Below, one piece after another: positions 1 through 6,676 of a stretch of 64,000 nucleotides of DNA. The position numbers and the translations under genes are program-made. Origin of the DNA: Thalassolituus hydrocarboniclasticus (GTDB lineage Bacteria; Pseudomonadota; Gammaproteobacteria; Pseudomonadales; Oceanobacteraceae); the NCBI RefSeq assembly GCF_025345565.1, contig NZ_CP054475.1, positions 131,845 through 195,844 on the forward strand. The letters run 5' to 3'. How positions within the stretch are numbered: position 1 is the stretch's first letter; each line of letters starts with the position of its first letter. Below the pieces are notes generated by a model, which made no database searches, had not been told where the DNA came from, and saw only the letters and a program-made list of their open reading frames with translations.

Positions 1-1
1 G

Positions 2-778
2 GATCTGAGCAAAGCCGGTTGGGCGCAGTTGGGCACGGAAGCACAGCGGCAGGACAGCCTGAAGGAATATCTGACGCTGATCGAACAGAGCGGCGAACGC
101 GGCAATGCCGATAAACAGCAGCTGGATTTAATGCTCGATGCCTTCGCCCTGCTGCATAAACCGGAGCAGCATCCGCAGGATCTGGCGCGGCAGGAACAGG
201 AGCAGCCACCGCAAACGCCAACCGGAATCGACGTGGGTTTTGCCCGCAGCGGACTTACGGCGCTGAGTGGTCTGGCGGATTTCAGCTTTTCATTTCAGGC
301 GCAGGTCAGCAAACCCAACCCTGATGCACAGCGCAATAATGAAAAGATCAGCTTTGGGCTTAATTTCGCGCAGGATACCAGAGGCGAAACCGGAGATGCC
401 GGCAGCCTCGCCGTAGAGCAAACCCAGGCGTATCAGTTTAAGGCCAGCTTCTATGAGCCTTTGCCCTGGCTGGAACTGGTGGATTTCAGCAAGCAGAACT
501 ACCAGTACATCGAGACCGAAGCCCGTGCCACCGAGGTAACCAGCCTGCGCTACGAAGATTTCACCCTGCAGCATGCTTCGCAGCAAAGTCAGAATGAATG
601 GCATGAGCGGCGGCGAACCTACGTGCTGGGCAGCCTCGACAGTGATGTCAGCGAAGGCGATAAAAATCAGGACATAACCGACTTTACCGAAGCCGCGATT
701 CTGGCTGAGCGCGAACAGCAACAGCAGTTGCTGGATGATCTGCTCGGCAGCCGCATACCGCAGCCGTGGCAGCGCTGA
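2..778 (+). CDS. Hypothetical protein, 5' end cut by window edge
   Basis: The reading frame is open from base 2 to the TGA at 776-778, so the gene almost certainly begins upstream of the window; the first in-window start-like codon (TTG at 29) has no ribosome binding site. The visible part of about 258 residues is hydrophilic and Gln/Glu-rich, with no membrane segment. A central stretch (roughly residues 75-150) alternates polar and hydrophobic residues around Phe, as beta strands do, and the C-terminal third is charged with a run of Gln residues. I do not recognise the family. It ends 84 bases before the TPP riboswitch and is probably not part of the thiamine operon. Confident that it is coding, not of its function. 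Confidence 0.6.
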   Translation, partial: DLSKAGWAQLGTEAQRQDSLKEYLTLIEQSGERGNADKQQLDLMLDAFALLHKPEQHPQDLARQEQEQPPQTPTGIDVGFARSGLTALSGLADFSFSFQAQVSKPNPDAQRNNEKISFGLNFAQDTRGETGDAGSLAVEQTQAYQFKASFYEPLPWLELVDFSKQNYQYIETEARATEVTSLRYEDFTLQHASQQSQNEWHERRRTYVLGSLDSDVSEGDKNQDITDFTEAAILAEREQQQQLLDDLLGSRIPQPWQR

Positions 779-861
779 CGTAACAAAGGCTGCTCTGCAT
801 AAATAGTTATTAGCCCAAAGCCGCCATTGGTTCCCCGGCGTGAATCCCTTATGATGCCCCT

Positions 862-974
862 GTCCCAGGGGGTGGCCCGATTGTCTGAATCCGGCCTGAG
901 ATGCCATAGGTTTACCTGTGTAAACGGCAAACCCCTAGAACCTGATCCGGTTAGTACCGGCGTAGGAATGGGGT
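862..974 (+). promoter_or_regulatory. TPP riboswitch (THI element) aptamer
   Basis: The conserved THI-box blocks are present in order: a G-rich GGGGGTG at 868-874, CTGAGATG at 896-903, ACCCCT at 931-936, GAACCTGATC at 938-947 and CCGGCGTAGG at 957-966. P1 can form between CCCA (864-867) and TGGG (969-972), and P2 between GGGGT and ACCCC (931-935). An extra perfect stem GTTTAC/GTAAAC (910-915 with 920-925, loop CTGT) sits between the CTGAGA block and the P2 3' strand, matching the optional add-on stem known in this class. It precedes a TonB receptor and three thiamine-related genes, so it should sense thiamine pyrophosphate and lower their expression. Confidence 0.95.
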
Positions 975-1014
975 GAGTACGCACAGTCTGCGGCGGCTCG
1001 CATCACAACCGGGA

Positions 1015-1045
1015 GGTTGGCGTTAAACGCAACCGGCCCCTACGC
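1015..1045 (+). promoter_or_regulatory. Candidate riboswitch expression platform
   Basis: A hairpin forms from GGTT-GCGT (1015-1023, one bulged G) and ACGCAACC (1027-1034). Directly after it, CCTACGC at 1039-1045 is the exact complement of GCGTAGG at 960-966, the conserved 3' block of the aptamer. The two pairings exclude each other, so this is a plausible switch between ligand-bound and free states. No T-run follows, and a GAGGA ribosome site lies at 1071-1075 before the ATG at 1086, which favours translational control. The complementarity is seen directly; the mechanism is inferred. Confidence 0.5.
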
Positions 1046-1085
1046 ACTACCCGGGTCTTTCTTGTATTTTGAGGAATGACCCTGA

Positions 1086-3290
1086 ATGAAAAAAACACCG
1101 CTTTCCCTGTTAGTTTTACTGGCACCACTGACCCCGCTGTCGGTTTTTGCGGCTGATGACGTTACCCTCAGCACGCAAACCGTGCAGGCCGATTTCCGTA
1201 AAACCGATGTGCAGCAGATTCCCGAAGCCGTCACCTTAGTTGGCAGCGAGCAGATTGAAGCCCGTTCGGCGCAGCATCTGGACCAGATCTTAAGCTTTGC
1301 CCCCAACGTGAACTTTGCTTCCGGTACTTCCCGCGGGCGCTATTTTCAGATTCGCGGTATCGGCGAGCGCAGCCAGTTTGTTGATCCGGTGAATCCATCT
1401 GTGGGCCTGGTCATCGACGGTATTGATATGACCGGTTTAGGTGCTGCCGCGACCCTGTTTGATGTACAGCAGGTGGAAATTCTGCGCGGCCCGCAGGGCA
1501 CCCGTTTTGGTGCTAACGCACTGGCCGGCATGATCAATATCCGCAGTAATGACCCGACACAAAATAATGAAGGTTATATCAGTGCCAAAGCCGGCAACTA
1601 CAGCAGCTATGGTCTGGGGGCGGCGCTATCCGGTTCGCTGAGTGATAACCTGCAGGGGCGTATTGCCATGCATGGTTTTGAATCCGATGGTTATATCGAC
1701 AACGAATTTTTAAACCGTGACGACACCAATAACCAGGACGAAAAAATCGCCCGCGCGAAACTGCACTGGCAACTGTCTGAACGCAGCGAATTAAATCTGA
1801 CCTATTTATACGCCGATATTGATAACGGTTACGATGCTTACAGCCTTGATAATAACCGCACAACATTGTCGAACCGTCCGGGTAAAGATACACAGGATAC
1901 CAACGCTTTTGCGCTGGCGTATAACCACGAACTGAATTCCGCAGTCCGCTTTGAAAGTGAAATTACCGGCAGCTGGAATAAAGCGGAATACAGTTACGAC
2001 GAAGACTGGGCGTACGGTGAATATATCTGGCTGAGCGATGATCCTGTGTACCAGCCAGACCCATGTGATACAACTCAAGGGCCTTGTTTGGCTCCTGTTG
2101 ATGGTTACAGCTCTTTTGATCAATACCTGCGTAATTTTGATCGCAACAGTATTGGCCTGCGCTTTCTATCTGGCACCGATGGCCGATTATTTTCTGATTC
2201 AACCGACTGGGTTGCGGGCATCTATATGATGCAGCGGGAAGAAACACTGAAACGCAACTACACCTATAACAACGGACAGTATCAGAGCGATCTGACCGTG
2301 GATTCGGTATCGGCCTATGCAGAACTAAGCACAGCCTTTACTCCATCCACAACTCTGACTTACGGCGTACGTGCGGAAAACTGGAAAAATGATTTCAGTG
2401 ATAATGCCAATACGCTGGATGCTGCAAAAAATGATGTGGTCAGCGATACCAACGAAACCTTATGGGGCGGAAAAGTTACGCTGGAAACACTGCTGGGTGT
2501 TGACCATCTGGGCTACATCTCTCTGGCCCGTGGTTATAAAGCCGGTGGCGTGAATACTGATCCGGATATTTCCGAAGCTAACCGCACGTTCGATACCGAG
2601 TTTAATAATACGGTTGAGCTGGGTCTTAAGTCGTCTCTGGCTGAGGATGCACTGAAAACCCGCCTCGCGGTATTTTATATTCAGCGTAAAAACCAGCAGG
2701 TTAAAAGCTCATATGCGGTACAAAAGCCGGATAATAGCATCACCTTTCAGGACTATTTAGCTAATGCTGCTGAAGGGGAAAATTACGGACTGGAACTGGA
2801 AAGCGAGTGGCAGCTGTCTGATGCATTACTGTGGGATCTGAGTCTTGGTTATCTGCATGCCGAATTCAGTGATTACAGCTATGAGCAGAATGAGTATGAC
2901 GCAAGTGGAAATGTTGTGGGCAGTACTACAGTGGATAAATCCGGCCGAGCTCAGGCACATGCACCGGAATACAGTCTGGCTACTGCGCTGACCTATGCGC
3001 TGACCGATACATTATCGTTGCGCGCAGAAAGTGAAGCTAAAGATGAATTCTATTTTTCTGACAGCCACGATGAAAAAGCCCGTGCCTCGGTACTCTGGCA
3101 TGCCCGCCTGAGCTATCAGCAGGGTCCGTTGGATCTTGCACTGGCCGGCCGTAACCTGACCAACCGTGAAACCGATGTTCGTGGTTTTGGTGGTTTTGGT
3201 AACGACCCTCGTAATGGCTATGCCGAAAATGCTTATCGTCAGCTGGGCGAGCCGCGCCTTGTGATGCTGGAAGCCAAATATTCATTCTGA
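1086..3290 (+). CDS. TonB-dependent outer-membrane receptor, thiamine-regulated (Omr1-type)
   Basis: A 734-residue TonB-dependent receptor with a Sec signal peptide (residues 1-22, ending VFA-AD). A plug domain follows (about 40-150) with the typical 'QIRGIGER', 'VGLVIDGIDM' and 'VEILRGPQGTRFGANALAGMI' segments, then a 22-strand-type barrel ending in the outer-membrane signature YSF. It lies directly behind the TPP riboswitch and is first in an operon of thiamine genes, matching the thiamine-regulated receptor called Omr1 in comparative riboswitch work. It probably imports thiamine or a phosphorylated or precursor form across the outer membrane, energised by TonB. The start is set by GAGGA 10 bases upstream and by the signal peptide. 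The exact ligand is inferred from context only. Confidence 0.9.
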   Translation: MKKTPLSLLVLLAPLTPLSVFAADDVTLSTQTVQADFRKTDVQQIPEAVTLVGSEQIEARSAQHLDQILSFAPNVNFASGTSRGRYFQIRGIGERSQFVDPVNPSVGLVIDGIDMTGLGAAATLFDVQQVEILRGPQGTRFGANALAGMINIRSNDPTQNNEGYISAKAGNYSSYGLGAALSGSLSDNLQGRIAMHGFESDGYIDNEFLNRDDTNNQDEKIARAKLHWQLSERSELNLTYLYADIDNGYDAYSLDNNRTTLSNRPGKDTQDTNAFALAYNHELNSAVRFESEITGSWNKAEYSYDEDWAYGEYIWLSDDPVYQPDPCDTTQGPCLAPVDGYSSFDQYLRNFDRNSIGLRFLSGTDGRLFSDSTDWVAGIYMMQREETLKRNYTYNNGQYQSDLTVDSVSAYAELSTAFTPSTTLTYGVRAENWKNDFSDNANTLDAAKNDVVSDTNETLWGGKVTLETLLGVDHLGYISLARGYKAGGVNTDPDISEANRTFDTEFNNTVELGLKSSLAEDALKTRLAVFYIQRKNQQVKSSYAVQKPDNSITFQDYLANAAEGENYGLELESEWQLSDALLWDLSLGYLHAEFSDYSYEQNEYDASGNVVGSTTVDKSGRAQAHAPEYSLATALTYALTDTLSLRAESEAKDEFYFSDSHDEKARASVLWHARLSYQQGPLDLALAGRNLTNRETDVRGFGGFGNDPRNGYAENAYRQLGEPRLVMLEAKYSF

Positions 3291-3297
3291 TAAATGC

Positions 3298-3320
3298 AGC
3301 CGGACGTCAGGCGTCCGGCT
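3298..3320 (+). terminator. Hairpin after the TonB receptor gene
   Basis: AGCCGGACG (3298-3306) pairs perfectly with CGTCCGGCT (3312-3320) around a 5-base loop, 8 bases after the receptor stop codon. No T-run follows, so it is more likely an intra-operon attenuator or an mRNA-stabilising stem than a full terminator. The next gene begins 19 bases later. Confidence 0.6.
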
Positions 3321-3338
3321 TATTAACTGGAGATCCAA

Positions 3339-3605
3339 ATGGAAATTTCCGTCGAAATCAGCAAATACCCATTAGCCGATGATTATATTCCGGCGATTAA
3401 ATCGTTTATCGACCGTCTGAATCAGGTTGAAGGGTTAACCATCGTGACCAATACCATGAGTACACAGGTGTTTGGTGACTATGATCTGGTGATGGATACC
3501 TTAAAAGAAGAAATGCGTCTGAGCTGGGAGCAATTCGGCAAGAGCATTTTTGTCTGCAAATTTATCGGTACCAATCTCGATCCGGCACTTAATCCACACG
3601 GATAA
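3339..3605 (+). CDS. Thiamine-binding protein, MTH1187/YkoF-like
   Basis: An 88-residue cytoplasmic protein of the MTH1187/YkoF-like thiamine-binding family. The N-terminal 'MEISVEISKYPLADDY' and the later 'TNTMSTQVFGDYDLVMDTL' segments are typical of this ferredoxin-like fold, which is known to bind thiamine or hydroxymethylpyrimidine. GGAGA at 3329-3333 is a good ribosome site for the ATG. It sits between the riboswitch-controlled receptor and a PnuC-type permease, so a role in binding or handing over imported thiamine is likely. There is no signal peptide, so it is not a periplasmic binding protein. The family call is firm; its exact role in this operon is inferred. Confidence 0.85.
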   Translation: MEISVEISKYPLADDYIPAIKSFIDRLNQVEGLTIVTNTMSTQVFGDYDLVMDTLKEEMRLSWEQFGKSIFVCKFIGTNLDPALNPHG

Positions 3606-3641
3606 TACGTCCGACTTTGCCCTTAAACCAAGGACTCCTGC

Positions 3642-4343
3642 ATGACCGACATCTGGAACAGTATTGAACAGGCGGCGCAGGCCATGAGCGGCTGGGAACT
3701 GGTCGCCGTTATTCTGGGTATTGCCTATTTAGTGCTGGCCATGAAGCAGAGCATCTGGTGCTGGTACGCGGCCTTTGGCAGTACGGCTATTTTTATCGGG
3801 CTGTTCTGGGATGTCAGCCTGCTGATGGAATCGGCGCTGAATGTGTATTACCTGATTATGGCGGTCTATGGCTGGTGGCTGTGGCGCGCCAATAAAAGGG
3901 CAGATAATAAACATGAGAACTCACAGGCTTCGGCTGCTGAGTTACCAATACAGTCCTGGGGATTAAAACAGCATCTGCTGGCGATTGGCAGTGTGATTGT
4001 TCTGAGTTGTATCAGCGGTTATCTGCTCAGCGAAAACACCTCGGCGGTATTGCCTTATCTTGATTCATTCACCACCTGGGGGGCGGTGATTACCACCTGG
4101 ATGGTGGCGAAGAAAGTATTGGAAAACTGGCTCTACTGGATCGTTGTCGACAGTGTTGCGATCTTTTTATATATCGACCGTGAGCTGTATTTAACGGCAC
4201 TGCTGATGGCGGTGTACGTGGTGCTGGTCATTATTGGCTGGTTTAACTGGTTGCCACAATTTAAGGCACAAGTTAAAGCACAACAAAACCGCGATGATAA
4301 TACTGTGCTGACCACTCCGTCGGCGTGGAAAATAGCCGAATAA
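3642..4343 (+). CDS. pnuT: PnuC-family permease, thiamine type (PnuT)
   Basis: A 233-residue inner-membrane protein with about seven hydrophobic segments and the PnuC-family signatures 'NVYYLIMAVYGWWLW' (about residues 67-81) and 'VLENWLYWIVVDSVAIFLYI' (about 158-177). PnuC proteins carry out facilitated diffusion of vitamin precursors that are trapped by phosphorylation after entry. Members under TPP riboswitch control and beside a kinase are the thiamine-specific PnuT group, and both conditions hold here. AAGGA lies 9 bases before the ATG. A nicotinamide riboside transporter is the alternative, but no NAD gene is nearby. Confidence 0.87.
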   Translation: MTDIWNSIEQAAQAMSGWELVAVILGIAYLVLAMKQSIWCWYAAFGSTAIFIGLFWDVSLLMESALNVYYLIMAVYGWWLWRANKRADNKHENSQASAAELPIQSWGLKQHLLAIGSVIVLSCISGYLLSENTSAVLPYLDSFTTWGAVITTWMVAKKVLENWLYWIVVDSVAIFLYIDRELYLTALLMAVYVVLVIIGWFNWLPQFKAQVKAQQNRDDNTVLTTPSAWKIAE

Positions 4344-4362
4344 CAACAATAAGGCGATACCT

Positions 4363-5220
4363 ATGCTGCAGCAGATTTTAGATGACTGGCCACACTGGCA
4401 ATTGTGCAGCGAAGCGCCAACGCTGGATAATATCAGCCCATTGCCCGGTGGGCTTACCAATCATTGTTATCTGCTGCGTTTGCCGGAAGGCGATTATGTG
4501 TTGCGGGTAGAAGGGCGGAATTCCAGAGCGCTGGATATTAACCGCGCGGCCGAGCTGCAGGTGCATCATCTGGTGGCGGCACAGGGGCTGACGCCCACCA
4601 TTCGCTTCCGTTCATCAAGCGGCCATTACTGGATACGCGATTATGTGCCGGGCACGCCATTAACCAATCAGCAACTTAATCTGCCGCTGCTGCTGACCAT
4701 GGCGCAGCAATTACAGCAGTTGCATCAGTTACGCCCACCTGCCGGAATACCAAAGCTCAGCATCAGTGAAAAAGCCGGCCATTACTGGGACACCATTACT
4801 GCACATTTTGCCGTGATGGATCGTATGACGGCGGCAGCCGAAGAATTACTGGCTTTGCGCGGTCCGCTGCAAAGTCTGTTGAGCGGTGCTCCCGATAATC
4901 AGCGTTGTCTGTGCCATATGGACCCGACCGCCCCCAACTGGATACAGACTGCTGAGAACAAACTGGTATTGCTTGACTGGGAATACGCGGCTATCGGTCA
5001 CCCGTTATGGGATCTGGCTGCTTTATTACAGGGCGTGGATTTATCCGCCGACGATGAGCAGGCCCTGCTGCAGGCCTATGGTTTAAAACATTATCGTGGC
5101 TGGGAATTTGCCAAAACACAGATGAGCTATCTGGCCGCACTCTGGTACCGGGCGCAGGGGCTGTGGAGTGATCGTGAGCTGATTGCTTATTTAAATGGCC
5201 TTAAAGCGTTGGCAGAGTGA
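4363..5220 (+). CDS. Thiamine kinase-like phosphotransferase
   Basis: A 285-residue enzyme of the choline/aminoglycoside kinase fold. Visible parts are an N-terminal glycine loop ('LPGGLTNHCYLL', about 27-38), the lysine-region equivalent 'YVLRVEG', the catalytic loop 'CHMDPTAPNW' (about 183-192, His-x-Asp-x5-Asn form) and the metal-binding 'LLDWEYAAIGHPLWDL'. As the last gene of the riboswitch operon, directly behind pnuT, it most likely phosphorylates imported thiamine to thiamine monophosphate and traps it in the cell, the role of ThiK. AAGGCGA precedes the ATG. Its last 20 bases overlap the 3' end of thrB on the other strand, with no terminator between them. Confidence 0.8.
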   Translation: MLQQILDDWPHWQLCSEAPTLDNISPLPGGLTNHCYLLRLPEGDYVLRVEGRNSRALDINRAAELQVHHLVAAQGLTPTIRFRSSSGHYWIRDYVPGTPLTNQQLNLPLLLTMAQQLQQLHQLRPPAGIPKLSISEKAGHYWDTITAHFAVMDRMTAAAEELLALRGPLQSLLSGAPDNQRCLCHMDPTAPNWIQTAENKLVLLDWEYAAIGHPLWDLAALLQGVDLSADDEQALLQAYGLKHYRGWEFAKTQMSYLAALWYRAQGLWSDRELIAYLNGLKALAE

Positions 5221-6166
5221 CTGTCCGGCGCTTGTTTAATTTATTTAAAAACTCCGCCGGATCTTTCTGCAGTGCCATTTCCCCCGCCTGTTGCTGCTGA
5301 ATGCGGCGGGTTAGTAAACGGCTCAGCCAGAAGCGCAGGGCTGCGCCTCTTAACACTAAATTCCAGTTGGCTTTTTCTGCATCGTTTAATGGCCGTACGC
5401 TTTCGTAGCCGTTTAATAAGGCTTCTGTACAACCGGCTTTCCAGTCGCCGTTAATATCGCAGCACCAGTCGTTGGCGATGATCGCCAGATCGTAGAGCAG
5501 GGCACCATCGCAGGCGTTGTATAAATCGAGAATGGCGCCAACCTGGCCATCAGCGGTGAAGAGGGCGTTGTCATGAAACAGGTCGCCGTGAATCCAGCCC
5601 TGCGGCAGGCTCAGCCATTGGGCGCGCTGTTGTGTCTGAAAGTGCAGTTCGTCTTCAAGCAGCGTCTGTTCTTCGCGGGTTAAATCGCTGCTCAGCTCCG
5701 GGCTGATCGTAATCCACCAGTCAAAACCACGGCTGTCATTGCGGCGGTTATGCAGCGGCAGGGCGGCCAGATGCAGTTCCGCCAGCGCGCGGCCAATGGC
5801 TGCGCAGTGTTGCGGTTGCGGATCATGGATATGTTCGCCGGGCAGGCGCGGACAAATAATCGCCGGTTTGTCTTTCAGGCTGTGCAGCCATTCGCCATCA
5901 CGTGCTGCCAGTGGTGCCGGAACCTGCAGTCCCTGTTGCCCCAGATGATGCGCCAGACGGACAAACTCACGCACTTCACTGCTGTTATGGTGCTCAAACA
6001 GGGTGAGCACATACTCACTCTGCCGGCCTTGCTGCTGGCAGGTAACGAAGTAGTTGGTGTTCTCGATACCGGCGGCGATGCCTTTATATGAAACTAACGT
6101 ACCCAATTCAAATCGGGCAAGAAAGGCTTCGGTGTCGCTCTGGCTCAGCGAGGTATAAACAGACAT
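5201..6166 (-). CDS. thrB: Homoserine kinase
   Basis: A 321-residue homoserine kinase of the choline-kinase-like (not GHMP) type used by Pseudomonas and relatives. It makes O-phosphohomoserine from homoserine and ATP in threonine synthesis. The N-terminal 'MSVYTSLSQSDTEAFLARF', the ligand loop 'GIAAGIENTNYFV', the catalytic 'IHGDLFHDNALF' and the metal site 'AILDLYNACDGALLYDLA' are clear. The order thrB-DUF2782-polA is the one found in Pseudomonas, which supports the call. The stop codon lies inside the convergent thiamine kinase gene (20-base overlap). Confidence 0.93.
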   Translation of the reverse strand: MSVYTSLSQSDTEAFLARFELGTLVSYKGIAAGIENTNYFVTCQQQGRQSEYVLTLFEHHNSSEVREFVRLAHHLGQQGLQVPAPLAARDGEWLHSLKDKPAIICPRLPGEHIHDPQPQHCAAIGRALAELHLAALPLHNRRNDSRGFDWWITISPELSSDLTREEQTLLEDELHFQTQQRAQWLSLPQGWIHGDLFHDNALFTADGQVGAILDLYNACDGALLYDLAIIANDWCCDINGDWKAGCTEALLNGYESVRPLNDAEKANWNLVLRGAALRFWLSRLLTRRIQQQQAGEMALQKDPAEFLNKLNKRRTVTLPTL

Positions 6167-6261
6167 GGGAAGTATCCGGAGGTCAGCAGGCTGGTTGATT
6201 TTGGTCGTGTTGCGGGCCTGATTGCCGCTGGCGCCACAGGCGGGGCCATACTGGCATTCAT

Positions 6262-6289
6262 GCCCGTCGGGGTTAATCGCCCGACAGGC
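6262..6289 (-). other. Hairpin between DUF2782 gene and thrB
   Basis: GCCCGTCGGG (6262-6271) can pair with CCCGACAGGC (6280-6289), ten base pairs including one G-T wobble, with an 8-base loop. It lies in the minus-strand gap between the DUF2782 gene and thrB. No T-run follows, so it may only attenuate transcription. Confidence 0.45.
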
Positions 6290-6305
6290 TTAAAATATGG
6301 GCTTA

Positions 6306-6590
6306 TTACCAGCGGAAGATAACCCATTTCGGTACGCGCATCTGCGGGTTATCTTTGCGTACAAACTCGTTGGTTTCCTGCTCGGAAGGAATCAGGTAGT
6401 AGGCCGGGCCGACTTTAGGCACAACTTTGATCTCGCTGATTTCGCCGTTAATGCGGAATTCGTAATAGGTATTATCGCCATCGTTGCGGATGGTGACGGT
6501 CTCGCCGACAGGCTCGGCCGCAAGGGCGCTGCCGCTGGCCAGCAGAGCCGGAACAAACAGGATTGTCGCCAGAAGTTGCTGAATCTTCAT
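6306..6590 (-). CDS. DUF2782 family secreted protein
   Basis: A 94-residue protein with a Sec signal peptide (about residues 1-25, ending ALA-AE) and a small beta-rich domain carrying 'VTIRNDGDNTYYEFRINGE', 'VGPAYYLIP' and a C-terminal 'MRVPKWVIFRW'. This matches the DUF2782 family, which sits between polA and thrB in Pseudomonas as it does here. It is probably periplasmic; the function is unknown. It is transcribed away from polA, its start lying 86 bases from the polA start, so the two share a short divergent promoter region. Confidence 0.85.
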   Translation of the reverse strand: MKIQQLLATILFVPALLASGSALAAEPVGETVTIRNDGDNTYYEFRINGEISEIKVVPKVGPAYYLIPSEQETNEFVRKDNPQMRVPKWVIFRW

Positions 6591-6676
6591 GGTAAACTGC
6601 GCCTCAATAATGATTCTTCTGGTGGCATTGTACGCCGCCCGCCACCGAAACCCCAGCCAAGGATTTGACCAATATC

